DNA of 64,000 bases from Garcia nutans (lineage: Eukaryota; Streptophyta; Magnoliopsida; Malpighiales; Euphorbiaceae): NCBI GenBank assembly GCA_947685225.1, contig CANTUV010000032.1, forward strand, positions 24,063,501 to 24,127,500. The letters are read 5' to 3'. Position numbers and translations under genes: made by a program. The notes beneath the pieces were generated by a model. It saw nothing but the letters and a program-made list of their open reading frames with translations, had not been told where the DNA came from and did no database searches. Shown here piece after piece: positions 1-11,450 of the stretch (the stretch's first letter is position 1; every line of letters begins with the position of its first letter).

Positions 1-377
1 ATATTGTTGGCGATGATATCTTCAAGGTAGGTACGGCTTGGCTTCAGAGAGGTACCTTTCCCCCTACTCTAACTTTAACAAATATTGTGCTCATTCCTAA
101 GATTGCTTTTCCAGAAAGTGTCAAGGATCTCAAACCTATCGCTTTGTGTAATGTGATATACAAATTGTGTCTAAAGTACTTGCGAATAAGTTGAAAAGAA
201 TTCTTCCACATATCATTGCTATCAATCAATCTGCTTTTGTACCTAACCGGTTGATCACGGATAATGTCTGTGTGGCTTTTGAGACTGTTCACAATTTGAA
301 GAATAGGAGATCAGGGGATCTGGGTTATTGTGTGCTCAAGATTGATATTAGCAAAGCTTACGATAGGGTTGACTGGG
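1..377 (+). pseudogene. LINE reverse transcriptase, N-terminal half (broken)
   Basis: Translation gives the start of a LINE reverse transcriptase. A segment LTLTNIVLIPKI is followed by LKPIALCNVIYK. After a one-base deletion near 160, it continues as VSKVLANKLKRIL, then NQSAFVPNRLITDN, and finally the first catalytic motif LKIDISKAYDRVDW with its aspartates. These are the palm and finger motifs of plant L1 RT. The frame ends at 378 because an LTR inserted just after the DRVDW motif. The other half resumes at 3304. Confidence 0.9.
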
Positions 378-1275
378 TGTAATATCCCAAAGTGTGCCTT
401 AGAAGTTGTGATAATATTGTTATTATTGAATTGAATGTGTATTTGATAGGTGGTGTATTTGAGTATGGTTTATTTGAATGTTAAAAGAATTTGAGAGAGA
501 ATGGTTATGTGTTGTTTGGAAAGAAAGCAATGTATGGAGAAAGTGTATATGTTGGGTATATGGCAATATATATAACATATATTCAAGTCAAAGTGCTTAG
601 TCAAGGGAAGAAGATATTTAGCTTGTTAAGTGTGAAATTACCAAAGTGGGCAAGAGATGATAAAAGGAATTAAAATGTGTATGAGGGTCTTATAGTAATT
701 TTCTTTTGGATGAGTATTTAATGAGTGTTGACTTTGTGATTTCTTCATTATTTCTCTTCTTCTTCATTGTGGTGGCCGGCTACCTAAAGGGAAAGAGAGA
801 GCAAAGGAGGTGTTCTTGATTCTAAGCTCAAATTGAAGGAAGAATCAAAGGATTGGTTAGAGATTTGTGAAATTTCTTCATCTAAGGTAAGTACTCTCTT
901 GTTTTTCCTTTGGTATTTTGAAGATGTGTTTGATGTGTGTTGTGAATTGTTAATATCATGATTTAGAGTGTTTGAGAGGTGTTTAAAGGTATGGAAATTG
1001 ATTGTGAGTTAGAAAGGTTAAATTGGTGTTGGTTTTGTTTAAAAATGGTAAGTTAAATGGATGTTGTTATAGAAAGAAGAAGATTGATGTTGGTTTTTAG
1101 GGTTTGATGTGGAAAGTGTTTGAATGTGTGGTGGATATAGTGTTAAAATGAATATTGTGATGAATATGTGTTAATAACATGAATTACACTCATTTGAATG
1201 AGATTGTGTTGTGCATAAGTTGTTCTTAATTCAATCAAAGAAGTGTTGGATATGTTTAGGGTTTTATATTTGAGA

Positions 1276-1520
1276 GACACGGCCAAAATAAGAATGGAAC
1301 ACGGCCAAGATCTATTAATTTTGGGAGACAAGACCAAGTTGAGGGAAGTTTGGCTGTGTTGGTTGAATTTTGGAGAGACACGGCCACAAGCTTGGCCGTG
1401 TCCCTTGAGTGTGTTTGCCACTGCCTGAATTTTGTGGAGAGACACGGCCGTGTCCCCTTGCCCGTGTCTGCCTCGGCTTGAATTGGTATTGAGAGACACG
1501 GCCACAAGCTTGGCCGTGTC
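1276..1520. repeat. Inverted-word array GACACGGCC / GGCCGTGTC inside the solo LTR
   Basis: The nine-base word GACACGGCC and its reverse complement alternate several times within about 245 bases, for example ACACGGCCACAAGCTTGGC followed by CGTGTC. Each pair could fold into a GC-rich stem, which stands out in AT-rich surroundings. The spacers between words differ. The same word recurs in the LTRs at 14510, 20900 and 54078. Confidence 0.85.
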
Positions 1521-2187
1521 CCTTGGGTGTGTTGGCTACTGTGTTTGGTTTTTGTTCTTCTTATATGGTTGAAATGGAACTTACATTTGTTGATGCATGT
1601 GATATTAAATGAACAATGTTATGTTTTGTATAGTGTGGAAGAGATGAGGATCATCTAAAAAGGTATGTACAATGCAATTTATTTGATGAATGTTTTAATA
1701 ATGAATGATGTTAATGTGTTTTGAGAAATGATGAAATGTGATGTTATCATGATTGATAATGATGATCAAAATGAAATGAATAGACATATGGATTATATGA
1801 CCATGAATTTAAGAGATATGTGCAATGAAATGGATTAGGTATACTTGAATGATATGATTGAAGCATGCCTATATAGTATGATTGATTAATAATATGTTTG
1901 TGTAGTAATGTAATTGATGTTGCATATATCAATGATGAAACATGAAATGTGATTTAAGATAAAATGGGATATGAAGCCATTGTTATTGGCAATGATAACT
2001 CAAATGTGTTATGAAGCCATTGTGATTGGCTATGATAATTCAATTGAGATATGTGAGGCATGTTTGCCAAAATGATGATGAGAATTGAAAATGATATTGA
2101 TGATGAAATAATCAACGAATTGTGTATCTAATGTGTTATTCATTTTCAGAGTTTTGTTGTTGGTGGCATGCCTAATGGTAACAATCT

Positions 2188-2411
2188 CTTGAAGTTAGGT
2201 TGGACTTGATCCTTGAAGCCAAGTTGGGTTGAAGTTTAACATGTTTTACTCCCCTTGAAGCTTGGTTGGGTCTAGTCCTTGAAGCCTAATTGAGATGTTA
2301 CAACCCTTGAAGCTAGGTTGGATTAGTTCTTGAAGCCAAGTTGGGTTGATACTTAGCATGCTTTGTTCCCCTTGAAGCTTGGTTGAACTTAATCCTTGAA
2401 GCCTAGTTGGG
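2188..2411 (+). repeat. Degenerate CTTGAAGC(C/T) tandem repeat inside the LTR
   Basis: About eight copies of a unit around CTTGAAGCCnAGTTGGG are spaced by roughly 20 to 40 bases. The same block occurs at 15516-15742 and 21867-22093, and a diverged version lies on the minus strand at 7606-7765. It is a constant part of this LTR family. I know of no function. Confidence 0.75.
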
Positions 2412-2940
2412 ATATTGATGAATGTGATAATTAAACCAAAGCATTAACTCTGAAAGTCGAATAGCATATTAGTGTCTTTTGGGCCCGAGTCTGTCATTTG
2501 TTGTAAATGTGATATATATAGATTGTGGATATTAGTGATGAATGATGGTTGGTGTTAATAATTGCCTTTGTTGGAAATGTGATTGATGATTAGTAAATTG
2601 TGAACAAACTAATGCTATGAAGTATGATATGTGAGGTGTGTATTGATTGTGGATATCAATGATGAATTGTGTGGTGATAAGGATTGTCTTTTTTGGAAGT
2701 GTGACTCTTGGTTGGTATGAGATATAATGTATGTATATTGATATATTGATTGAGAAGTGATGGGTTGGAATTGGTAATAATGTTATGTATATATGTGTTT
2801 AATATATGAAATTAATTAAGATCTATGAAAGATGAAATTAAAAAGGAAAAACATGATAAGAAACTAATGATACCTAAATTTGACATATCATTACATGTTG
2901 GCATTTCTATAAGGTATGTTTATCTTTTATATTTGTACTA

Positions 2941-2977
2941 CTAAGCTTTCGGGCTTAGCGCGGATGTGTAATCGCGC
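2941..2977 (+). other. Two adjacent stem-loops conserved in the LTR family
   Basis: CTAAGC TTTCGG GCTTAG forms a six-pair stem (2941-2958). GCGCG and CGCGC (2958-2962, 2973-2977) form a second stem directly after it. Equivalent structures with changed loops occur at 16223-16260, in the 3' LTR of the same element, and on the minus strand at 7364-7401. Confidence 0.6.
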
Positions 2978-3303
2978 AGGTAGCTTGGTGGAAGATACAG
3001 AGTTGTTCGTTATGCCACGAGAAGAGTAAAGATTTGTTGAGACCAACTAGAGGGTAATGCATACATGTATAACTTTTAATTTTGATGTATTTTTGACGAA
3101 AGGAATGTTATATGTATAAAAGAAGTTTTGATAAAGACAATGATTTTGTAAATATTATGTAAATTAACATATCGTGGTTTGAACTCTGTTACAGGTTTTT
3201 AAAAAGGTAACGAAAAGTGGCATCCTTATACTTTATATACTTACTGTATGTATACTAGGTATATGTATAGTACTTATATAAGGCATCAGGGTGTTACACT
3301 GGG

Positions 3304-3999
3304 GCTATTTGAATGCTATGTTAATTGTTATGGGTTTTCCTGTGGTTTGGATTCAATGGATGTCTATGTGTTACTTGAATGTCAGCTATATGATTAACCT
3401 AAATGGTTCGTTGGTAGGACCAGTTGTTCCTGGGAGGGGCCTTCGCCAAGGGGATCCAATATCGCCCTATCTTTTTTCTCATCTGTGCTGAAGGGCTCTC
3501 TATTTTGTTTAAGGAAGCTGAGAATAGAAGATTGTTGCATGGTTGTAATGTTAGAAGGGGCTGCCCGCTAGTTTTGCATTTGTTATTTGCCGATGATTCT
3601 TTATTTTTCTTTGAAGCTAATGTGGCAGAGGCCATTGTTGTCAAAAATATCTTGAAGGAGTATGAATTGGCTTCAGGTCAATCTGTAAACTTTCTAAAAT
3701 CCGGTATCATGTTTAGCCACTGTGTTCAGGAAGAGGTAAAAGTTGCTATTTCTAATATATTAGGAGTTACCACTTCGCTTGGTTGTGGGGCTTATCTGGG
3801 GCTTCCCTCGCTTATTGGTCGCAATAAAAAATAGATTTTCAACTTCATCAAAGATAAGCTTTGGAAGCGCATCAACAGCTAGAATAACAGGTTTCTTTCC
3901 AGAGCGGGGCGTGAAGTATTGATTAAATCAGTGGGTCAAGCTATCCTGTCTTATTGCATGTCTATTTTTCTCCTTCTGCATATATTGTGAGACGAACTA
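3304..3999 (+). pseudogene. LINE reverse transcriptase, C-terminal half (broken)
   Basis: The RT resumes directly after the solo LTR with GYLNAMLIVMGFP. Next come the conserved RGLRQGDPISPYLF box and, after a frameshift in the T-run near 3470, FLICAEGLS and the catalytic LLFADDSLFF motif. The domain ends around GAYLGLPSLIGR. Stops at 3832 (TAG) and near 3882 (TAG) fit C-to-T or G-to-A changes in CAG and TGG codons. Confidence 0.9.
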
Positions 4000-5560
4000 C
4001 AAGTCATTATGAACAGGTACTAATGGAATTTTAAGAAAGAGTCTGGAGGAGGCATCAATTGGCTCTCATGGGATAGGATGATTGTCTCGAAGTTGAAGGG
4101 AGGTATGGGTTTTAGGGATCTTCATCATTTCAATATTGTTATGCTTGGAAAGCAGGGGTGGCGTTTGCTTACGCAAACTGATATTTTGTTCTACGGTACC
4201 TTCAAAGCTAAATACTTTCCTTTGGGGGATTTTTTGAAAGCTTCTAGGGGCACTAACCCGAGCTTTGTTTGGACTAGTATCTTTGCTACTATTGATTTAT
4301 TGAAGAAGGGAGTTCGTTGGAGAGTCGGTGATGGCAGGAGCATTTTTTCTGGTAGAGACCCTGGATACCGAAGAATGGTCCTTTTACTGCAGATGATGGT
4401 ACTATTTTTGTTGACGGGGCTCTATGGGTGATTTGATTTTGGATAACAGCAGAAGATTTGACATTGAAAAACTTATGGCAGACTTCTTTGCTCGGGATGT
4501 AAGTGTTATTTTTTCTATTCCTCTGAGCATGTTTAATGTTAAAGACTCATTGATGTGGCATTTCGACGAGAAGAGTATGTATACTGTCAAGTCTGGCTAC
4601 CATATTAGCCGAAATTTACATGATCAGACAGTGATTCAAAGTGAGTTTATGGAAGCGCGTTTGGACGCTTAAAATTCCTCCAAAGATACATGATTTCATG
4701 TGGAGAGCGATGAGGAATGTTTTGCCGGCAAAATTGAGTCTACAAAATAGGGGTATTGATGTTGATGGTATATGTCCATTATGTTTCTCTTTAGAATCTG
4801 TGGACCATGTGTTAGTACACTGTCCTTTGGCTTCTTGCTGTTGGAGATTAATTGATGTTTTTATTATAGCTCCTGGGGATTCTTTTGCTAATATATTTAT
4901 GCAGTTATGGAGTAATAAGGGTAGGGAGGTTGCAGAATTATTTTCTTATGGAGTTTGGAACATTTGGAAAGCTAGGAATGATTTCTTTTGGTCCTCAAAG
5001 ATAATCTCCCCTAATCAAATAGTTTACAATGTTGTGTCTTATCTTATGGAATGGAGATCTTTTAGCAACTTGAGGAATTTGCAACACCAAGCAGGTCCAT
5101 ATATTCCTAAAGCTGTGACTGCTCATAGCAGTCTACATTCATTCCTCACAAACATTAGTTGGAGTTTGTATACAGATGCAACACTATTTTAGCAAGAGAG
5201 CGCTTCTGGGTTTGGCGTCATTGTAGAGTCTGCAGAGGGAAGTTGGTTCGGGGCTGTTTTGGGTTTTGTGGATGGGTTTTGTGAGCCTGCTGTAGCTGAG
5301 GCTTTGGCTTGTTGATTTGCGATTATATATGCTTCTCAATACTTGAGTGATAGTGGCGTGATTTATACAAACAGTCAGCAGCTGGTTTTTGCTTTGAACT
5401 CATCATTGTTGGACAATTCAGCCTTTGGAATAGTTGTCCAGGATTAGAAACAATTATTAAAGAGTAGGCCTAATACTAAAGTGAGATGAATTAGGAGACA
5501 CTTGAATAGAGCAGTACATGCTTTAGCTAGAGCTTCAATTCGTTATTCCCGTTTTTGTTA
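4000..5560 (+). pseudogene. LINE ORF2 3' part: zinc-binding RVT domain and RNase H-like domain (broken)
   Basis: After the thumb region (SKLKGGMGFRDLHHFN near 4090) and a frameshift near 4370, a frame at 4641-5192 carries PPKIHDFMWRAMRN followed by a CPLC...HVLVHCP segment, which is the zinc-binding domain after RT in plant LINEs. The RNase H-like domain begins at SWSLYTDA near 5160. It continues past a stop at 5190 as SGFGVIVESAEG and EPAVAEALA, with further stops. It ends near 5560, before the 3' UTR. It cannot make a working protein. Confidence 0.85.
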
Positions 5561-5637
5561 TATGGGATTCGAATCCGAATGTAATGTCTTCTTTTTATGT
5601 TGATTAATGAAGTTGGTTCTTATGCTTTCAAAAAAAA

Positions 5638-6738
5638 TATTTTTAATAAATGTATATCTGCTCAATTTTTTTAAATATGTCATGTTATACCTATATTTTT
5701 ATACATGTTTATATGCTTGTGTTTAGTATAAATAAGCATATAATCTCTCTCACACTACGTTACGATTCATAATATTTTAAATTAATATTAAATGCAAAAA
5801 AAAAAATTTAAGTACTAATATAATTTATATAATGTTTTATATTAATATTAAATGAAGAAATAATTTAAGAAATAATATAATTAATATATAAAAAATAATA
5901 TTATAAAAGTATTATTATAATTTTCATATTCATATATTATAAAAGTATTTATATTTTTAATTTTATTTTTTGATCAAAAAATAATTGAATTTAATAATTT
6001 AAATAAAAAATAATTTGAAATTTATTTCTAGTTAATTTTTTTGATAAAAAAATTTATAAATTTATCTAAAATGATATAAATAAAAAAAGAAATAGAAAAA
6101 TAGAAAAAAAACAAAAAATATATATATTAAAATTTAAAGTAAGTTAATTGGTTTTAGATTTTTTTTTTTAAAAAAATGCGATTGAAGGTCTATAAGAGAA
6201 AAGATATAGATTTTAAAACCATATTTTAATACTCATAAACATGTATAAATCTATAAGAATATATATAGAAGAATAAAATAACTAATTTTATTCTTAATCT
6301 CATAACTGACTTTTTATTTTCTTTTAATTTTTTTCGTGTATTTTTATAGCATCTAATCTTAATTATTTACAAATTTTAAAATTTTATAATAATTAAATCT
6401 CAAATAAAAAAAAGTATTTATATAAATATTGAATATTATAACTATAATTTAAAATACTAAAAATATTTCTTTATAAGAATTACTTTTGATCAATAACTCC
6501 CTGATACTATTTTAAAAAAATCCCCTAATAGTAATAAAATGTTGATTATTAATGAGTTTAACATCTTATAACTTCTATTTTAATATTTCAATTGCCTTTA
6601 TCACAGTTTTGATTTTCAAACAAATAATATTTATCATTATTTTTTAGCTATACTTCTCTTATTAAATAACAACAACACTAAAAATATATATTTTATTTTA
6701 ATAAAAATAAATAATAGTAACATATAATAAAAATAATA
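5638..6738. other. AT-rich spacer without recognisable gene
   Basis: Very AT-rich DNA between the LINE poly(A) and the minus-strand LTR. It has no frame with a recognisable domain. It may contain decayed repeat material that I cannot assign. Confidence 0.6.
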
Positions 6739-7605
6739 TGTAATATCTTTATACTTTATATATGTATAATACATACACCCAGCATATATAAAATATAAAA
6801 ATATCACAATCCGATTTAATAAAAATTTTCACACTTCCAATCTAAAATCTTAAATACTTAAAAATATATATTTAAATAGTGAATAAAATATTCTTTCTTA
6901 ATTATAAATTACAAAATAAACATTTTATATGAAAATCTCTGAAAAAAAATTGTCAGAGTTTTATCTGTAATTTAGACAATTCCAAAATTTAGTAATTACA
7001 CAACCTGCATAAAAATACTCTAAATAAAATAAATCACACATTTCTACCTCAACTTTTCAATTTTCTCCATATTTTCTCAAAATATTTATACATATATATA
7101 TATATATATATATCAAAAACACATATAAAATTTCACTTCATACAAATTATCCAAAATATTATTTATAATTTACAATATATATAATTCAAAAACAAAACAT
7201 AATATACATGATATCAAAATGTACTATAATATAAAATATATACATGCTGGCAAATGGTTTTGATCTTAATATATCCAAAAATCAACTCAACAAGCAATCT
7301 CAAATCTAGACTCGATCCGATTTAGAAGAACTCTTCGACTCTACAGGATCACCCATGTTATCTGCGCGATGAATTATAATCGCGCTAAGCTAAAAGCCTA
7401 GCGGTACAAGTTTTGATAATAACAATACTTTAATACAATGCTAATACATAATACATTTGTATGTTATGTCTCAATGTGGCACTCAATTTTACTTTTAAAC
7501 ATAATCTTTCATCTTTATATAATTCACATAAACACATGCACAAGCATAGGCCCAAACAAAATAATATATTATTCAAATTTCAGAGTTACTGTTTTGGTCT
7601 ATGTT

Positions 7606-7765
7606 GACACCAAGTGTCTAGCTTCGAAGGCAAATCATATATCAGTAACGCCAAGCATCTATCTTCGAAGGCAAAATCATGTATCAGTGACGCCAAGCCT
7701 TTAGCCCCAAAGGCAAATCATAAATTAGTGACGCATAGCGTCTAGCCCAGAAAGCAAATAATGAG
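7606..7765. repeat. Four degenerate ~45 bp tandem repeats in the minus-strand LTR
   Basis: Units around GACGCCAAGCGTCTAGC, CGAAGGCAAATCAT and ATCAGTGACGCC repeat four times with differences. They occupy the same place in the LTR as the CTTGAAGC repeats of the plus-strand relatives, just after a segment that reads GGCATGC on the minus strand. Confidence 0.75.
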
Positions 7766-8986
7766 GATAACCTCATACGCATGCCGTAAAACACAGAACT
7801 CTAAAATTTGAATAACATACTAAGCACACAAATATTACATATTTTCTATAATCATTTTTTTTCTTATCACATTGTCTCAATTTCTCATTTTTCTCATCAC
7901 ATTGCCTCTTTTCTTATTTTTCTCATCGCATTACCTCTTTTCTAATTTTTCTCATCACATTATCTCATTTCTCATTCATATCAATGTTAATTCATCATAT
8001 CTCATCATTTTATCAAAATGTATCTCATTTCACATTAAAAACACATCACCCATATAATTTGGGTTATTCTCACATAATGCACATAATTCACATTTTATTC
8101 ATTTTAGCCATTAATAATGGCCTTTCATAATTCATATAATTCACATATTATAACACAATGTTCATGATTATTCAATGTATTAAGTAGCTTAACACATTTT
8201 TCATACAAAATGTGTTAAGCTCAATTTAATTCAACATATCTAATTTATCAAAAGTTTGTACTTACCTCACTAAGCATTCAAGTGCAAGCTAAGAAACTCC
8301 CATAAATTTTCACTTCCAAGTTGTTTTTTAACACTAGGGTTGAGCAATTCACTTCTCTTTAATGCCTAACTAAAATGCGAATAAATATCATCATTTAATA
8401 TCACATTTTAAGGCATTACAAGCATCAAACCTTAATCAAATCTCACTCCTACAAAATTTTCAAAATTAATCCAAACCTTACTTTAACTTTGAACTTCTAT
8501 TATAATACATTTAAATTAGTGTTTTAAGTTTATTTATATTATTAAAAAATATATTATAATATTTTCAGTCAATCACATTATATAAATACACTCTTATACA
8601 AAACCCTAAAATGGCATAACCTTTACCAATGAAGGTTCTTCAATCCAATTCATTTCAATTATTAATCCAAGCTTATTTTCATCACTTATATCATTAACTA
8701 ATATGATTTAAACATTAAAATCACACAAATACTAATACTTTGAAAGTTCCTTTTCCAAAACCCTCAATTCAACACTATCATTTTAAAACTCTAACCAAAA
8801 TTAACCAAATCCATCATTTGACTATAAATCCTTGTTTATGCATCAAAAAACACATTTGAAATTAAATTGCACAATTAAAACACATGAACTCAAAAGTTCA
8901 TATGTTCCATAACCTTAAATTCTATCTCTTCAACCAACTCAACTTAAACTCATTCATTTTTTCAATCTAACTTAAAAATCATTAAT

Positions 8987-9564
8987 TGTAATATCCCAAA
9001 GTATACCCTAAAAGTTTTGGAATATTTATTGTTGTATTTGGATTAAGTGTTATAAGTGTATAGATTTAAATGGAAAGAGAAAAGAGGTAAGGAGAAGAGT
9101 GTATATGTTGTATATATAGAGATATATACAACATATACAAGTCAAAGAAATGGAAGGTCAAAAGAAGATTTATTTATTTATTTATTAAATTAATTGAAAT
9201 GGAAATTAATAAGTGGATGGGGATATTTATGAATATTTTATTATTTAATTTGCTTGGTTGAGAATTAAAGAGATGATTGAGTGGTTAAGAGAGAGTTGAC
9301 TTGTGTTCTATTCATCTTCTTCTTCTTTTCTTTTCTTCTTGGCCGGCTAACTCCATAGCAAGAGAGAAAGTGAGGTTTTGTCTTTCCAAACTCAAGATTT
9401 GAAGGTGTTTCAAGTGATCAAGGTGGAATTCTAAGGGTTTTCATCACTTTTGGTAAGTTTTCCACTTGATTCCCTTGTTTTCTTTTAAGTTTGTGTTTTG
9501 AGTTTGGTGTTTGATTATTGATAGTATGTGTATATTTGATTATGGTGTATTTGAGGGTGTTACA
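8987..9564 (+). repeat. 5' LTR of the Tekay-like element (578 bp)
   Basis: Starts TGTAATATCCC and ends GGTGTTACA. U3 holds a TATA-rich perfect inverted repeat at 9101-9138 (17 bp arms, loop AGAG) that may overlap the promoter. A TTC/CTT-rich stretch follows near 9315-9345, then a GTAAGT-type motif near 9452. It differs from the 3' LTR by scattered substitutions and short gaps, a few percent by eye. Confidence 0.95.
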
Positions 9565-9571
9565 ACTATTT

Positions 9572-9583
9572 TGGTATCAGAGC
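9572..9583 (+). other. Primer-binding site, initiator-Met tRNA type
   Basis: TGGTATCAGAGC lies seven bases after the 5' LTR. It is the usual plant LTR-retrotransposon primer site, complementary to the 3' end of initiator methionine tRNA (established knowledge). Confidence 0.93.
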
Positions 9584-9735
9584 CTAGGTTTGAGATTCTC
9601 AACCTAGGTCAATTGTAAGAAAAAAGAAAATTTTGATTTTAAAATATGGTTTTTAAATAAGATACATGTTTTGGCATTGGCAGTCTCTGATCTTTGATGA
9701 GGTATATCTCGGTGTGTTTGTAGATATAGGTAGTG

Positions 9736-10965
9736 ATGGCGTCTCAGTCACGTCAGTCCATATAAGGTAGTGCTGAGAGTGTAGCTCCTGAAGAGGGTAG
9801 AGATGGAGCTAGGGTTGAGAGAGCTAGAGAGGCACCTGCTCCTGTGTCAGAGAGACCAGCAGCTAATGAGATTCTGCCGGTTTGGCTAAGGCATGTGGTA
9901 GAATTGTTGAGGCAAGCTCCAGTGCAGCCACCGCCACCACAGCCGCAAGTGCCAGTGAGACATTATGATAAATTGAGAAAGTTTGGGGCTGAGAATTTCT
10001 TTGGTACTACAGATCCTGCAGTAGCTGAGTAGTGGTTGGATAGAATTCAGAGAGTATTCATCCAGTTGCAAGCCACTCTTGAAGAAAAAGTTTGATTATG
10101 CTAGATCCCTTCTGCAGAAAGATGCTTATGATTAGTGGAAGACAGTTCCACATGCCATGGATGATCCACCGACTTTGTCTTATGGTGATTTTTTGCGGGA
10201 GTTTGAGCATAAATATACTCCGAGGGAGTATAAGGATGCTAAGAAGATGGAATTTCTGAATCTGAGATAGGAGAACCGGACAGTGACAGAGTATGAGATT
10301 GAGTATATCCGGTTGAGTCACTATGCTGGTGGGATTATTTCAGATGAGATTGATCGGTGTAGGAGATTTGAGGAGTGATTGAGGCCTTCTATTATGTGTA
10401 TTTTTGCTGGTTCTCAGTACCAAGACTTTTCTCAATTGGTTGCAGCAGATAGAAGTGTTGAGAGAGCACAAGGTATTGTAGCAGCTGCTATGAAGAGGAG
10501 ACCAGAGTTAGGAGACTCCAATTTGAGGCAGGGTCTTCTTCTATGAAGAGAGGCCGAGGAAGGTTTATTCCGAGAGTTAGTAGGAGCCAGAGGCAGTCGG
10601 GTAGGTCAGTTCAATATCAGAGGCAGAGATCGAGACCTACAGTTTCTATAGCTAGTTCTTCGACTCCAGTGGTTCAGAGATCTACTCCACTTACATGTGT
10701 CCATTGTGGTAGGATACATGGGGGTGTTTGTCGGAAGATTGGTGGATCAGCTGTGTGTTTCAAATGTGGATCGCCTGGCCATTTCATCAGAGATTGTCCT
10801 GAGATACAGGAGCATAGGCAGGCAGATTCTGCAATTTCTCGACCTAGTGTGAGAGGAAGTCGGAGTGGCAGAGGTATTAGTAGAGGTGGTCAACCTAGGA
10901 TTAGTCAGAGAGGAGGCTCTACATCCAGAGGCAGTAGGCCAGATGAGACTGGGTCTTTTCAGTGA
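9736..10965 (+). pseudogene. gag: gag of the Tekay-like element (broken)
   Basis: The likely start is ATG at 9736 (MASQSRQS). The capsid region includes YDKLRKFGAENFFG near residue 75, then WLDRIQRVF, EFEHKYTPREYKDAKKMEFL and ADRSVERAQGI. A zinc knuckle CFKCGSPGHFIRDC lies near 10758-10800, preceded by CVHCGRIHGGVC, with Arg/Gly/Ser-rich sequence on both sides. Gag would coat the RNA and form the particle. Stops occur at about 9763, 10030, 10132, 10268, 10375 and 10963, and there is a frameshift near 10090. Most stops differ from a sense codon by one C-to-T or G-to-A change. Confidence 0.9.
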
Positions 10966-11328
10966 GTGTATGTGATGCAGAGGCAGCCGGATGCTTCAGT
11001 AGTCATTACGGGTATATTTTCTTTATTTGGCATTTCAGTTCTTGCTTTAATTGATCCAGGATCTATTCATTCATACATAAGTGCATCCATCTTGCCTGTG
11101 TCTGAATTGCATTCAAAGTCCTTAGGATTTGATGTCTTGGTGACAAATCCTTTAGGACATAATGTTGTAGTGAGTAAGGTGCATCGTAATAGTTCAGTTG
11201 TGGTGCAAGGTGAGGAGTTTTTGGGTGATTTGATTGAAATGCCTTTTAAGGAATATAATTTGATCTTAGGCATGGATTGGTTGTCTAAGCATGGAGCTGT
11301 GGTAGACTGTCAAAAGAAGTGTGCCTGA
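10966..11328 (+). pseudogene. Aspartic protease of the Tekay-like element (fragment)
   Basis: This frame follows the gag stop directly and is in phase with it. ALIDPGSIHSYIS carries the catalytic aspartate in the D-P-G form usual for this gypsy group, and YNLILGMDWLSKHGA is the conserved C-terminal strand. It would cut the Gag-Pol polyprotein. The frame ends at TGA 11326-11328. A frameshift between 11328 and 11451 separates it from RT. Confidence 0.88.
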
Positions 11329-11450
11329 GAACCGGTGATGGTAGAAGTGTGATGGTATCTAGTGAGCAGAGACAACTTGCATCCTTGTTTGTTTCAACTG
11401 TTGCAGTTAGGAGGATGATTTAGAAAGGGTGTGATGCTTATCTTGCTCAT

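Larger units (their letters stand above)
378..3298 (+). mobile_element. Solo LTR of a Tekay/Del-like gypsy family, 2.9 kb, TSD CTGGG
   Basis: The LTR starts TGTAATATCCCAAAG and ends GGTGTTACA, with perfect 5 bp duplications CTGGG at 373-377 and 3299-3303. There is no primer site, internal region or second LTR, so it is a solo LTR left by recombination. It has the same parts as the LTRs at 13508-16601 and 19901-22952: a pyrimidine-rich segment near 740-770, a GTAAGT motif near 886, a GACACGGCC word array, CTTGAAGC repeats and paired stem-loops near 2941. It belongs to that family but is a separate, older insertion. The two short frames in it that look like ORFs are translations of the word array. 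Confidence 0.95.
1..5637 (+). mobile_element. LINE (L1-like non-LTR retrotransposon), 5' end outside the window, split by a solo LTR
   Basis: This is the ORF2 part of a plant L1-like LINE. Reverse transcriptase comes first (1-377, then 3304 on), followed by a zinc-binding RVT domain and an RNase H-like domain, and a short 3' UTR ending in eight A residues at 5630-5637. The order matches plant L1 elements. ORF1 and the endonuclease would lie upstream of the window. The copy is dead: it has a frameshift near 160, another at the T-run near 3470, two more near 4370 and 4640, and several stops. A solo LTR interrupts it at 378-3298. Removing that LTR and one CTGGG copy restores one continuous RT frame across the junction. 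Confidence 0.93.

Noticed and set aside
1276..1520. CRISPR-like array of short repeats with variable spacers
   Set aside because: The genome is a plant. Words alternate in orientation, are only nine bases long, lie inside an LTR, and no cas genes exist.
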